The notes: generated by a model from the letters alone, not told the origin. A DNA stretch of 64,000 bases from JBHIDJ01 sp046760105 (GCA_046760105.1 JBHIDJ010000001.1:1-64000), one strand, 5' to 3'. Positions 7,658 to 18,767 are shown, counted from the stretch's first letter. A program made the numbers and translations.

Positions 7658-8366
7658 ATGTCCCCTATGACCAGAACCGAGACCCAATCAAAAGTGCGCC
7701 CTCAAGACGAAGATCCGATCCTAACAGAATACGCAAGGCTCGCGGGTCAGTACGATCGGAGATGGGCGTTCTATATCGAAACGACGATTCGCGAGACCTT
7801 GAGGCGCCTTTGTCTGCACCCTGGGCCAGGCGTTGCTCGATGTCGGTTGTGGCACAGGTACACTTCTTCAGGTTCTCTCTGCGGCGTCCCCTAGTGTGAA
7901 ATTGTCCGGTGTCGACCCCTCGCCTGAGATGCTGGGCATCGCACACGCCAAGCTCGGATGCTCCGCGGAACTTAAGCCAGGTTATGCCGAGAAACTGCCC
8001 TTCCGAGACGAGACATTCGATATCGTGGCGTCGACAAGCACGTTCCATTACCTCCGTCGCCCGAAACACGCACTACGCGAGATCGCGAGAGTGTTAAAAC
8101 CGCGTGGGGAAATCGTGATTACCGATTGGTGCGCCGATTACCTGACGTGTTACGTATGCGATCGGCTTCTCTGCTGGTTCAACCGCGCCCATGTTAAAAC
8201 GCATGGTCGCGACGAATGCCAAAGACTTCTTGAGGAATCTGGATTCCAATCGGTCGACGTTGACCGATACAGAATTAACTGGCTTTGGGGTCTAATGACT
8301 GCGAGAGCGCAAAAATTCACTACCCAAACAGTTGCTCGCACTAAACAATCACCTGTCTCGCTCTAG
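7658..8366 (+). pseudogene. SAM-dependent methyltransferase interrupted by a frameshift
   Basis: Two frames together make one class I methyltransferase of about 235 residues. The first (7658 to about 7824) gives the N-terminal helices; the second, from about 7826, gives LLDVGCGTGTLLQVL (motif I), SGVDPSPEMLGIA, the post-motif FDIVASTSTFHYL and LKPRGEIVITDW. Removing one C from the GGGCCAGG run at 7823-7830 would restore a continuous frame through HPGQALLDVGCGTG. Either a recent inactivating insertion or a sequencing error. The remainder is well preserved, with a cysteine-rich stretch near CADYLTCYVCDRLLC. Substrate unknown. Confidence 0.75.
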
Positions 8367-8507
8367 GATCTGTGTCAGCTGCAACGTTCCCAAGGTGCTT
8401 TCGACATTGTGCTTGACCTGCTGGGTCTTTGGGCTCGTGCTGATTCTGCTCCCTGCTGGTCCAGTCATTGAGTCCGTAAATTCAACCACCATCACAGAGG
8501 TGAAGAA

Positions 8508-8870
8508 TTGAAAACGCTTATTCACAAACTCTTGTCGACGATAAGACGTCGGCATAGCCGCACGATTAGCATTCGCCAACTCATGGCGCTCGATGACCGA
8601 ATGCTAGACAACATTGGGTTGCGCCGGTGCGAGATCGAGTCGGTGGTCGATGAACTCTTGAGCTCTGCTCTGCCCTCGAGGACCTGCACTGCGCCCTCTC
8701 AACGGGCTCAACTCACCCAGCATTTACGGAAACCAAGGCCGCCAAGGATTTTACACCCCACCCGTAGGCGGTTGGCGGCGCTATGGCGTTGGCATCGTCG
8801 TAGAATGAAACCCTCGGTGCGAAGATGGGTTGATGACTACTTATCGGCAATCAAAGAAAACGGGGCGTAG
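8508..8870 (+). CDS. DUF1127 (YjiS-like) domain small protein
   Basis: 120-residue very basic protein. The segment RQLMALDDRMLDNIGLRRCEIESVV (about residues 23-47) is the DUF1127 motif, found in small proteins that in some bacteria bind RNA or affect phosphate and carbon metabolism. The arginine-rich tail after residue 55 is longer than in most members. The TTG start at 8508 follows AGAGGTG at good distance. No operon partner. Function unknown. Confidence 0.6.
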   Translation: MKTLIHKLLSTIRRRHSRTISIRQLMALDDRMLDNIGLRRCEIESVVDELLSSALPSRTCTAPSQRAQLTQHLRKPRPPRILHPTRRRLAALWRWHRRRMKPSVRRWVDDYLSAIKENGA

Positions 8871-8880
8871 GCATTGCTAG

Positions 8881-9087
8881 GAGAAAAACAACGGCGAGGC
8901 TGAGAAAATCCAGGAATTGCTGATAGCGAACTTTGACCGAGTCTTGCCCACCCTTTCTAGTAAAACAGACATCGATCGCCTGCAGACACTAAAGATCTGG
9001 ACGGAAAAGGAGTATGACAGACAGCGTGACGCCCTCTCGATGCGGAAGCAGTATGGTTTCATCCGCGAATTCCCCGGAGTACCTTGA
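8881..9087 (+). pseudogene. Coding-like fragment without a start codon
   Basis: A 68-codon open stretch after an in-frame TAG (8878-8880) reads like real protein: amphipathic helices around EAEKIQELLIANFDRVLP and RLQTLKIWTEKEYDRQRDAL, with no low-complexity content. There is no ATG/GTG near its beginning; an internal TTG at 8917 is possible. Its end overlaps the 3' end of the subunit D gene on the other strand. I do not recognise the family. It may be the tail of a gene whose 5' part was lost. Confidence 0.3.
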
Positions 9088-9676
9088 TCTGGAACAGGGT
9101 GTTCCGTTCCTCCTCCTCCAGTGTGGACTCGATGAATCGGATAGTATTGCGGTACTTGGGGATAATGTTATAGCGTAGCGCGTTGACGCGCTTTTGTGTC
9201 TTGCGCTGCTCCTCTAGCAGTCGCCAAAGCGCAGTCTCCGCCTCGCCAAGTCGTGCCAAAACGAGTGCCATGGTTCCGAGCGCAACGCGCGTTTGATCGA
9301 GGCTCGTGTCCGTTCCCATCAGTGCCACAGGCTGTAACGGCAAGCGTTCGGCCGTAACCGCGGGGTACTCGACGCCGAGACTGCTGCGCGGCAGGATGGT
9401 TACATCGAGTGCCCGCGGGAGGCCCAAAGCCAACCGACGCAGCTTTCTGCCACCTATGCGCATATGGGTGATGCTAAGCCAGCGATAGGCGTGCTCGACA
9501 GCTGCCCTGGCTTGGTTGCGTAGTTTGCGGTACTGGGTCAGCCGCTCGTACACGAGCCGCGTCAAGAGCTCCTTTTTGCGCTCGAGCAGTGTGTGGCCCT
9601 TCTCAAGAAACGCAACCTGCCGCCTCAGGGCCAGCAGGGTGCTCTTCGTGGGCGGAATCTTCAGACGTTCTTCCAT
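9059..9676 (-). CDS. atpD: V/A-type ATPase subunit D (central stalk)
   Basis: Subunit D forms the rotating central shaft that links the A3B3 head to the membrane rotor. 205 residues, almost entirely two long coiled-coil helices (N-terminal PPTKSTLLALRRQ to about residue 75, and a C-terminal one with WRLLEEQRKTQKRVNALRYNIIPKY), as expected. ATG 9676 is chosen because it gives the conserved start MEERLKIPPTKSTLL; it lies inside the end of the B gene (74-nt overlap). Last gene of the operon. A truncated second copy lies at 5181-5426. Confidence 0.93.
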   Translation of the reverse strand: MEERLKIPPTKSTLLALRRQVAFLEKGHTLLERKKELLTRLVYERLTQYRKLRNQARAAVEHAYRWLSITHMRIGGRKLRRLALGLPRALDVTILPRSSLGVEYPAVTAERLPLQPVALMGTDTSLDQTRVALGTMALVLARLGEAETALWRLLEEQRKTQKRVNALRYNIIPKYRNTIRFIESTLEEEERNTLFQIKVLRGIRG

Positions 9677-11074
9677 ACGGGTTTGCTCTGTCTGCAGAAA
9701 CAACCTCCCAGTTGTGATATTTCTTCAAGTCTGCTTCCGTCACCCGGCTTAAGGCCTCGGGAGGCAAGAGCGAAAGCAGCTCCCAGGCCAGGTCCAGGGT
9801 CTCGAAGATACTTCTCTCTTCATGCTCGCCCTGACGGACGAAGCGTTTCTCGAAGGCGTCCGCGAAGGCGAGATACATGCGGTCCCGCTCGGAGAGCTCT
9901 TCCGCTCCGATGATCGAGGCCAGGTTACGCGCCTCCAGTGCCCGAGCGTACGAGGCGTACAGTTGGCTTGCGACCCGCGGGTGATCCTCGCGGGTATCGT
10001 CCTTTCCAATGCCGTCCTTCATAAGACGGGAAAGCGAGGGCGGCACATTGACCGGGGGATAGAGTCCCTGATTGTGCAGATCCCGGCTCAGCACGATCTG
10101 TCCTTCGGTGATGTACCCAGTGAGGTCAGGGATCGGATGGGTGATGTCGTCGCTGGGCATCGACAGAATCGGGACCATGGTGATGGAACCATGGCGATCT
10201 TGAATGCGTCCAGCGCGTTCGTAGATTTCCGCCAGGTCAGAGTAGAGGTAACCTGGATATCCCTTGCGTGCCGGAACATCCCCCTTGGCCGTGGCCACTT
10301 CCCGTAGCGCCTCCGCGTAATGGGTCATGTCCGTAATAACCGCCAGCACGTGCCGGTCCAGATCGAATGCTAGATACTCTGCTGCCGTCAACGCCGTCCG
10401 CGGAAGAATCAGGCGCTCCATCGGCGAATCATCGGCAAGGTTGATGAACATCGCCACGTTACCGAGCACTCCGCTCGATTCGAAATCTTCTTCGAAGAAG
10501 CGAGCGTCGGTGTGCGACACGCCCATGGCGGCGAACACCACCGCGAAGTTCGCCTCTTCGCCGAGAAGCTTCGCCTGCCTGACGATTTGTGCCGCCAGTC
10601 GGTTATGGGGCAGCCCAGAACCCGAAAAGATGGGGAGCTTTTGTCCTCGCACCAGCGAGTTCAACCCATCGATGGTGGAGATTCCCGTCTGAATGAATTC
10701 GCGTGGGTAGGACCGGGCCGACGGATTTACCGGTGCACCATTGACGTTACGCTTGAGCGCGGAGATTACTGGGGGCCGCCCGTCCCTGGGCTGTCCCACG
10801 CCGTTGAAGACGCGTCCCAGGATGTCGGGTGACAGCACGAGCGTAAAGGGCTCCTCGAGAAAGCGTACCCAGGTGCGCTCAAGATCAAGGTCGTCAGTAC
10901 CCTCGAACACCTGCACCAGTACGGTCTTATCGGAAGTAAGAATGACCTGGCCGTTGCGCTTACGTCCACGGTGGTCTCGAACTACTACCCGGTCACCCAG
11001 GGCAACACCCGGAATGCCCTCCATGAAGAGTAGTGCACCTCGGGCAGCTGCTGCCATGCGGTATTCTTTCTCCT

Positions 11075-11078
<4 letters not shown>
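9603..11078 (-). CDS. atpB: V/A-type ATPase subunit B (non-catalytic)
   Basis: Regulatory nucleotide-binding subunit of the A3B3 hexamer, 491 residues. A beta-barrel N-terminal domain, then PIFSGSGLPHNRLAAQI in place of a true P-loop (diagnostic for B), the ALREVATAKGDVPARKGYPGYLYSDL region and a helical C-terminal domain. The family usually has about 460-470 residues; the extra C-terminal tail (after KKYHNWEVV) reads into the start of subunit D and may be non-conserved. The start overlaps the A gene stop by 4 nt. Confidence 0.96.
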
Positions 11079-12848
<1,770 letters not shown>

Positions 12849-12856
<8 letters not shown>

Positions 12857-13508
12857 GGAAAAGGGGTCCCATGTGTACCGCGGAAGGAAAGAGCCGTTCG
12901 AGAATCAGCGTATGCAGCTTCGCTTCGAGTCGCTCTATACGCCCCTCAAAGGTATTGTCGACGTTGATTCTTTCGTCCTTGCTGTTTACACGCACGCCAC
13001 CCGTACAGGCGGCGAACTCCGCTGACAGCGACACCCGTCTCTCAGGCACGGCTGCACGCGCCATCTTGTCCCAGCGCTCAGCGAATCGCCGGTGATCGAT
13101 TTCGTTAACGGTAGCAACCAGTTCCTCTTCCCCAATGGAGCTGGCCGCCTGCGTCAGCAGCGCCTTGAACACAGGCAGATACCTCGCCTCGTCGGCGGTC
13201 AACTCCGCAAGTGCCGCGCCGACGCCCTCCATTACCGACTCCACCAATGCCCAGCGCAAGCCATCCAGTTCCGCCTGCCGTTGGATCTCGCTGGCCTGAA
13301 CGAGACGTCGATATTCCCGTTCCGACTGCGCTTTGGCCGCGAGCAGCTCTCGGTCTTCGAGCAGGCGAAGCTTCTCAGATGAAGCCTCGAGGATGCGTTC
13401 GCGAGCGCGATTGCCCTGACTGATTTGTTCCTCGGCGAGGACCTGCGCGCGCTGAAGGATCGCTTGTTCGAGCGTGTCGACTTGGTCAGCAGCGTTCCTA
13501 GGGTTCAC
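12849..13508 (-). CDS. atpE: V/A-type ATPase subunit E (peripheral stalk)
   Basis: 219 residues. The N-terminal half is a long charged coiled coil (about 10-110), and the C-terminal half is a mixed domain with FAACTGGVRVNSKDERINVDNTFEGRIERL, typical of V/A-ATPase E subunits that cap the A/B head. It pairs with the small H/G subunit (17354-17674) to form the stator. Overlaps F by 4 nt and A by 8 nt, so translation is probably coupled. Confidence 0.9.
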
Positions 13509-13825
13509 GGCCGCTCCTTAAGGGCTGATGGTCCGAGGACACGTAGAACCAGTTTTTCTACTGGCGGTTGATAATCCGAGGGGGCGTGTAATGGCGGTAC
13601 CTCAGTCACTACGATTCGCCCACCCTCCCTGCGCACGCGATTTAGGATCGGGCTACCGGCGCGCGCAAGCCCGTGCTCGAGAAAGACCAAGGCCTTTTCT
13701 TTTTGCCCTAAGAGTTCGCCGAGCGTATTCTCAACGTCATCCGGTGTAGCGTTGGCATAGGTTTCGAAACCGAGCAGGATGAACCCTTCGGTCAGTGCCT
13801 CACCCCCCATCGCAATAATTCTCAT
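13505..13825 (-). CDS. atpF: V/A-type ATPase subunit F
   Basis: 106-residue Rossmann-like small subunit that binds the top of the central stalk with subunit D. The N-terminus MRIIAMGGEALTEGFILLGF and KALVFLEHGLAR are typical; the C-terminus folds onto the A/B head in homologues. The start is adjacent to the K gene stop (1-nt overlap). Call based on length, motif and operon position. Confidence 0.88.
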   Translation of the reverse strand: MRIIAMGGEALTEGFILLGFETYANATPDDVENTLGELLGQKEKALVFLEHGLARAGSPILNRVRREGGRIVVTEVPPLHAPSDYQPPVEKLVLRVLGPSALKERP

Positions 13826-14271
13826 CAGATCTGTCCAAGCAACAGGATGGTTACCACCAGGCCGTAGATCGCGATACCTTCAGCGAGACCCAGGTAAACA
13901 AGCGTGCGACCAAAAATCTCGGGCTTCTCGGCAATCACAGCCAGCGACGCCGCACCGACAGGCCCCACCGCAATACCTGCACCGATGGTTGCCAAGGCGG
14001 TCGGAATGCCGATGCCGATCAGCGCTAGCCCCAGACCTACCGAGATTTCTTTCGCAGCCTCGGCGGCCGCGGGTTGTGCCATAACGTCTTGAATGGCTAG
14101 CAGGACCAGGCCAACTTGGGCGATCACAAAGACCAAGAGATTGGCACCTACCGCACCTTTAAGCCAGCGGCGAACTTTTGCGTGTTTACGCAAAGGCCAC
14201 ACTTCGAAATAGATTCCCATGGCGATGATTCCCACCAAGGCCAGAGTCATTAGTGCAATTAGCCAGTACAT
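13825..14271 (-). CDS. atpK: V/A-type ATPase subunit K (membrane rotor proteolipid)
   Basis: 148 residues with four predicted helices. The second hairpin is the proteolipid proper: a glycine-rich helix (GLGLALIGIGIPTALATIG) and a helix with the ion-binding glutamate in YLGLAEGIAIYG. The first hairpin (about residues 3-62) lacks that pattern and a carboxylate, so each protomer carries one ion site. The residue after the key Glu is Gly, not the Thr/Ser common in Na+-binding rotors, which suggests H+ coupling (inference). A basic cytoplasmic loop RKHAKVRRWLKG joins helices 1 and 2. There is a 150-bp gap to the upstream I gene. Confidence 0.9.
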   Translation of the reverse strand: MYWLIALMTLALVGIIAMGIYFEVWPLRKHAKVRRWLKGAVGANLLVFVIAQVGLVLLAIQDVMAQPAAAEAAKEISVGLGLALIGIGIPTALATIGAGIAVGPVGAASLAVIAEKPEIFGRTLVYLGLAEGIAIYGLVVTILLLGQI

Positions 14272-14421
14272 CGCATGCTCCTCAATCTTGGTTTGTTGTC
14301 GGCTCCGGCGACCAGTCCCGGCGATTGATTAGACAACCGTAAGCGGCTCGCGGCTCAAAGTTGCGCGCGTTCCGAGTACACACCATATCGCTCACTCCTG
14401 GACCGGCTCCGCAATCTTCCT

Positions 14422-16329
14422 TCACCCCCTGACGTTCAACCTGGCGCCGAGCTGCAGGGGGCGAAACTCCCGCCCGTCGCCACTGAAGAAACGGGAAAAA
14501 CCTTCGTAGTACTCGAGGCGCAACACCTGAATGGTGACGATGGCGCCTTCGAGCACGATGATGAAAATATTTCCAAGCACAACCGTGAGCCAGTGGCCGG
14601 CTACGCCCATCATGTCGGCCAGGGTAAAAACGGCGACCGCAAGCGCTACATGGTTCAAGCTGAAAGCAGCAACACGGAGAAACGAAAGTGTGTTAGCGAG
14701 ATACTTTACGATCGCCTCGAAGCCCTCGATGAAAACCACTAACGCCTTCTCGCCCAATCTGCTCTTATTCTCACGCCACTTGTAGGCAAGGATTACGCTA
14801 AGGGGGACCAGTAGTGCCAACATTTCAAGCAGGCCGAACCGGCCCTCCCCCATCCACTGGAAACCGCCGTAAAGTCCACCCAAATATAACGCGATGCCGG
14901 CTAGGCCCTTGTCGTCGAACAGCGCTTCGCGGAACCGACCCTCGGTGATTAGATTGTGCACAGTCAAGGCACTAACAATAAGAATGAAGGCGATGCCCCA
15001 GTAGAGTGCGACCATCAGCATCAGCATGGGATCAGAGAGCGGACTCATCCACAGTGGGTGCATGAGTTCCTCGTAACCGAAGATGCTGCCGTAAAGGAAG
15101 CCAAACGCAATCGACGAGATACCCGCCGCCACAAAAGCCGGTACCACGATGGGAAAACGCCTGCGTATCGCCAGACCGATCGCAACAATTACTGCGCCAT
15201 GTCCTACATCTCCGAACATCATCCCGAACATTGCGATAAAGGTGGCGGTAAACAGGAGGGTCGGATCTATCTCGCCGTAACGCGGGACACCGTAGTTTTT
15301 TACCAGGGCAGTGAACGGTTTCAGTAAACGCGAGTGGCGCAGCACGGACGGCACCTGCGAGCGCTCATCCGGCAACGGGTCACGCGTGCGCATTATGAAA
15401 GGTCCGCTGTCTGGGGCATGAAGCGCTTCGCTTAAGGCGGGCACCCTGTCCGTTGGGACCCAGCCCTCCAGCAGTGCGAGCGCACCGCGTCCTCGCACTT
15501 TGGTTCCCAGTTCTGCGTAGGGCGCGGCGACGCGTAGCGCCTGCCAGGCCACACTGAGCTCGTGCCGATACTTGCGCCCCATGTCTTCGATCTGCTTGAG
15601 CTTTTCGGCTACTTGGTGGTCGAGCTCGGCACCTTGGGTGCTGAGCTCCTGTTTGATCTTTTCGGGGTAGTCGCTGAATTCCGGGGGGATCGTAATGGGA
15701 CGGAAGTCGGCTGCCTCAAGCAACCCCCTTATATCCTCACTGGACTCGGCTGGCCCGGCAACGACCACGTAGTCGACCTCCGTGGCCGAATGAAAAGATC
15801 TAGCAAAGTACCCTGCCAGCGCGACAGCCCTTTCCAGCTGCGCCAGGTTTTGCCGAGGAATGGTGCCTATGTACAGCGCGACGAAGCGCTTGGTTCCGTG
15901 TAACAGACCGAGATCGATGTCGAGGTCGGCAAATATCTGTAGGCTCTCGCGGAGCTGAGCTACAGATTTGCGCTTCTCCTCCAGTGTGCGCAGTTCTTCT
16001 TCCATCTCTGAGAATTGCCGCCACAGTTCCCCAAGCCGAGCATCAAGCCGCTCGAGTTCCGCGATCTCAACGACACGAGGCTCGGCGATCTCACGATCGA
16101 GCGTATACTCGAGCCGGGACATGATCTTGTCCAGGCGCGCACGGGCACTAGTGTAGACCTCGCGGTAGTGCTCCGCCGGAAGTTCGGCCATCTGCTCTTC
16201 CGGCAGGCTAACCATTTCCGGGTTAAACACGCCGCATTCGGCAAGATGCCTTGCCGTGGCTGGTGCGTCGTCTCGAAGTATCCCCAGACTCACGCGCTGC
16301 ATGGGTAGTGGCTTGAACATTGTCATCAC
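14422..16329 (-). CDS. atpI: V/A-type ATPase subunit I (membrane stator, a-subunit)
   Basis: 635 residues. The N-terminal cytosolic half is coiled-coil rich (about residues 45-110 and 215-260) and holds the stator. The C-terminal half has seven to eight membrane helices forming the ion half-channels against the K ring. Seen: MFGDVGHGAVIVAIGL, the arginine-bearing helix FLRVAAFSLNHVALA and the C-terminal EGAIVTIQVLRLEYYEGFSRFFSGDG, all family hallmarks. The start overlaps the C gene stop by 4 nt. Confidence 0.95.
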   Translation of the reverse strand: MMTMFKPLPMQRVSLGILRDDAPATARHLAECGVFNPEMVSLPEEQMAELPAEHYREVYTSARARLDKIMSRLEYTLDREIAEPRVVEIAELERLDARLGELWRQFSEMEEELRTLEEKRKSVAQLRESLQIFADLDIDLGLLHGTKRFVALYIGTIPRQNLAQLERAVALAGYFARSFHSATEVDYVVVAGPAESSEDIRGLLEAADFRPITIPPEFSDYPEKIKQELSTQGAELDHQVAEKLKQIEDMGRKYRHELSVAWQALRVAAPYAELGTKVRGRGALALLEGWVPTDRVPALSEALHAPDSGPFIMRTRDPLPDERSQVPSVLRHSRLLKPFTALVKNYGVPRYGEIDPTLLFTATFIAMFGMMFGDVGHGAVIVAIGLAIRRRFPIVVPAFVAAGISSIAFGFLYGSIFGYEELMHPLWMSPLSDPMLMLMVALYWGIAFILIVSALTVHNLITEGRFREALFDDKGLAGIALYLGGLYGGFQWMGEGRFGLLEMLALLVPLSVILAYKWRENKSRLGEKALVVFIEGFEAIVKYLANTLSFLRVAAFSLNHVALAVAVFTLADMMGVAGHWLTVVLGNIFIIVLEGAIVTIQVLRLEYYEGFSRFFSGDGREFRPLQLGARLNVRG

Positions 16330-17357
16330 CTCGCGGTCCGTGCAGCAGCGCGAATCAAGTCCGGGGCAAAGCGAAGCCGCCTGCCCTTGACGATCGCCAG
16401 GATCTGGCGCATCTCAATTTCCCGCACAACGAGATAGGCGTACGCCCTGGCAAGTGGGTATCGTGTATCGTTGAGCGCCGACCCACCAACCTGCCGGGTC
16501 TTTTTTTCCAGTGTGTCCTCGATCTCGGTGATAGTGTTAGCCCCCTCGATCCATTGCTTCATGACCTCCGGTAGCGCATCGAGCACTTCCTCCAGCGACG
16601 AGAGCTGCACCAGTGTCTGCAGATGATCCGCAGTTAGCAGGTGAGTTGACGGCACCAACAGGTAGTAGGTCTTAGCAGGCGAAAGGTCGTACGCGAATCG
16701 ATATCGCAGCAACCAGAGCAGGTTGACCCGATCCAAGACGAAACCTGCAAGTACCATTACCGCCTGACGTTGCTCCATGGCGATCTCGCGCGCGCGGCGC
16801 TGCAACCCCATGTAATAGCGGCGGCCAATGTCCGCGTCCACGGTGAATAGATCTTGCTGCTCCTCTAGGGTGCGGCGGGCGTGCCGGGCAATGTCAGCGT
16901 AAGGCGTATCACCCAGGCGACGCAGCAGTTCGGCCGGATCTTCGGTGCGCAACAGTTCATCAACCGGCAAAGTAGCGAACGGGCCCAGCTCGGCCAGTTG
17001 CTCCCGGATATCGCGGTCCGGCGTGCCGGAAAACTTGCCGCGAATGATCGCCTTGAGGTTCGCCAACTCAAACCAGTGGATGCCATAGACGATAAAGTCG
17101 TGCTCCACTCCGGACAGTGGGCGAGTGATGATAAGAAAATCCCGCCAGAGATTCATCAGTAGATCCCGCTCAAGCGTGGCGATCTGGTCACCCGTGTCAG
17201 CGAGGAAAGATTCTTGTGTCGTGCCGTAGTCCGAACCTGGCTCCAACGGCGGCGGTTGCTCAATCGCCAAGTCTAGCCGTTCCGGTGGTATCAGCCGGGC
17301 TGCAAGCGTGGAAAGCCTGGCATTAAGGTAGGCGTAACGCGAGGCCGACACGATCAC
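16326..17357 (-). CDS. atpC: V/A-type ATPase subunit C
   Basis: 343 residues, mostly helical, of the AC39/NtpC family: the funnel-shaped socket that sits on the K ring and holds the central stalk. It begins MIVSASRYAYLNARLSTLAARLIP, typical for the family, followed by three similar helical bundles (for example NLKAIIRGKFSG and LLWLLRYRFAYDLSP). Overlaps neighbours by 4 nt on both sides. Assigned from motif, length and operon position. Confidence 0.9.
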   Translation of the reverse strand: MIVSASRYAYLNARLSTLAARLIPPERLDLAIEQPPPLEPGSDYGTTQESFLADTGDQIATLERDLLMNLWRDFLIITRPLSGVEHDFIVYGIHWFELANLKAIIRGKFSGTPDRDIREQLAELGPFATLPVDELLRTEDPAELLRRLGDTPYADIARHARRTLEEQQDLFTVDADIGRRYYMGLQRRAREIAMEQRQAVMVLAGFVLDRVNLLWLLRYRFAYDLSPAKTYYLLVPSTHLLTADHLQTLVQLSSLEEVLDALPEVMKQWIEGANTITEIEDTLEKKTRQVGGSALNDTRYPLARAYAYLVVREIEMRQILAIVKGRRLRFAPDLIRAAARTAR

Positions 17358-17674
17358 CCTTTCTCGGGACCGATAATCATGGCTACTGCGGTCTCGATCG
17401 CGTCACGCTCGTGTTGTTCGCCCATGCGCCGGAGTTCCTTGTTTCGTTCATCGTAGCGGCGCTGCAATTCTCTGATGGTTTGCGAAGCTCGAGCTTGTGC
17501 CTTTTCCATGAAGGCGCCGCGAATCTCCGGAACGCGAGCGGAAAAACGTTCTTCCGCACGGCGCGCATCCGCGAGCGCCTGTCGAGTGATTTTCTCTCTT
17601 TTAGCTTTCGCCTCCTCGACGAGCTTCTCAGCGTGAAGCTCAACCTCGAGTAAGCGTTTTAGCATCTCATCCAC
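17354..17674 (-). CDS. V/A-type ATPase subunit H/G (stator helix)
   Basis: 106-residue, highly charged, continuous coiled coil (EVELHAEKLVEEAKAKREKITRQ onward) with no membrane segment. In this position it is the small peripheral-stalk subunit (called H, G or NtpF in different systems) that pairs with subunit E. It is the first gene of the operon; the C gene starts inside its stop codon. The 277-bp region to the divergent rquA gene holds the operon's promoter. Confidence 0.85.
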   Translation of the reverse strand: MDEMLKRLLEVELHAEKLVEEAKAKREKITRQALADARRAEERFSARVPEIRGAFMEKAQARASQTIRELQRRYDERNKELRRMGEQHERDAIETAVAMIIGPEKG

Positions 17675-17951
17675 ACTAATGTCCCTCGACGTTTCTCACA
17701 TTATCAGTTCTCCGTGGCGTAAAGTTGTTGATCTGGCTCAAAGTCAGCCGCGATGTCCTCCATCGTAATTGTCTGTCCGTTTAGCCGACTCGAGGCACGG
17801 CAAGCATATTGAATGTACTTTGCCAGCCCGGGTTTGGATAAAGTGCAAGATATGCCTTTGATCTGGATCAAGGAACGTATGGGTGTTGGTTGATAACGTT
17901 TGGTTTGCCCATATCAATGCGGTAGATAAAAAAAATCGAAAGGAGAACAAG
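17675..17951. promoter_or_regulatory. Divergent control region between V-ATPase and rquA with FNR box
   Basis: TTGATCTGGATCAA at 17858-17871 is a perfect FNR consensus (10 of 10). On the plus strand a -10-like TAACGT lies at 17894-17899, exactly 29.5 bp from the box centre, so rquA is a likely class II FNR target. The same box lies 184 bp upstream of the V-ATPase start codon on the other strand. Control of the ATPase is possible but not shown. Confidence 0.75.
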
Positions 17952-18767
17952 ATGAATCGCGTACTTCGACACACGGATAGTTTGCTGGATGGCGCCGGGC
18001 GTGTGGGCAAATCAGTGAACCCAAAAGCTGTCGCGCCCACTCGCAGTGACCGCGTGGTGGCCGTGCCGGCACCGCAACCTTCTGACAGCCGTGCCGCGAG
18101 TGTGCCGGCGTACCTCAAAGAGACGTACTACTGGGCCTATCTGAATCCGCTTGCCGTGGCGATTTTTGACCATCCATGGGTGGTCTCGACCATCCTTTTC
18201 GGCAACCGCCGACGCTTACAGCGGGCACTTCTTGGCGAGTTGCAGCCGGGCTCAAGGGTGTTGCAGGCCTCCTGTGCTTATGGGGGTCTTTCGGAAAAGC
18301 TGGCGGAGTTTCTCGGCCCGCGTGGCAGACTCGACGTGATCGATGTGGCTGAGATACAGGTGGCAAACTGCGAGCGAAAGCTCAAGCCCTTCCCATACGC
18401 ACGCACGTTCGTGGCAGACGCGGCCACACCACGCGATGCGACCTACGACGCGGTGAGCTGCTTCTTCTTGCTTCACGAAGTCCCTGATGACTACAAGCGC
18501 GCCGTTGTGAACGCGCTTCTGGGAAGCGTGCGACCCGGTGGCAAGGTCGTGTTCGTCGACTATCATAAACCGCATTTTGCTACTCCTCTCAAGGGGCTGA
18601 TGAGCCTGGTATTCGACACCCTGGAGCCCTATGCGAAGAGCCTGTGGCGGAACGAGATTGCTACATTCGCTAGTGCCCCTGAACGATTTGAGTGGCGCAA
18701 GCAAACTTATTTTGGTGGTCTCTATCAGAAGGTGGTTGCGCGCTGCCGTGGCATCTCTACGTCGTAG
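17952..18767 (+). CDS. rquA: Rhodoquinone biosynthesis protein RquA
   Basis: RquA converts ubiquinone to rhodoquinone by replacing a ring methoxy group with an amine; it is known to need SAM and is related to class I methyltransferases. The 271-residue product has the RquA landmarks VPAYLKETYYWAYLNP (51-66), VVSTILFGNRRRL, VLQASCAYGG (103-112, replacing the usual D/E-x-GxGxG), VIDVAEIQVANCERKL, FFLLHEVPDDYKR, VFVDYHKPH and the C-terminal WRKQTYFGGLYQKVVAR. An N-terminal extension of ~45 residues is low in structure. ATG 17952 follows AAAGGAGAA. It lies directly before frdCAB, where rhodoquinol would be the electron donor. Confidence 0.9.
   Translation: MNRVLRHTDSLLDGAGRVGKSVNPKAVAPTRSDRVVAVPAPQPSDSRAASVPAYLKETYYWAYLNPLAVAIFDHPWVVSTILFGNRRRLQRALLGELQPGSRVLQASCAYGGLSEKLAEFLGPRGRLDVIDVAEIQVANCERKLKPFPYARTFVADAATPRDATYDAVSCFFLLHEVPDDYKRAVVNALLGSVRPGGKVVFVDYHKPHFATPLKGLMSLVFDTLEPYAKSLWRNEIATFASAPERFEWRKQTYFGGLYQKVVARCRGISTS

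Noticed and set aside
8877..9062. 61-codon minus-strand frame
   Set aside because: It is antisense to a more protein-like plus-strand stretch and looks like a shadow.
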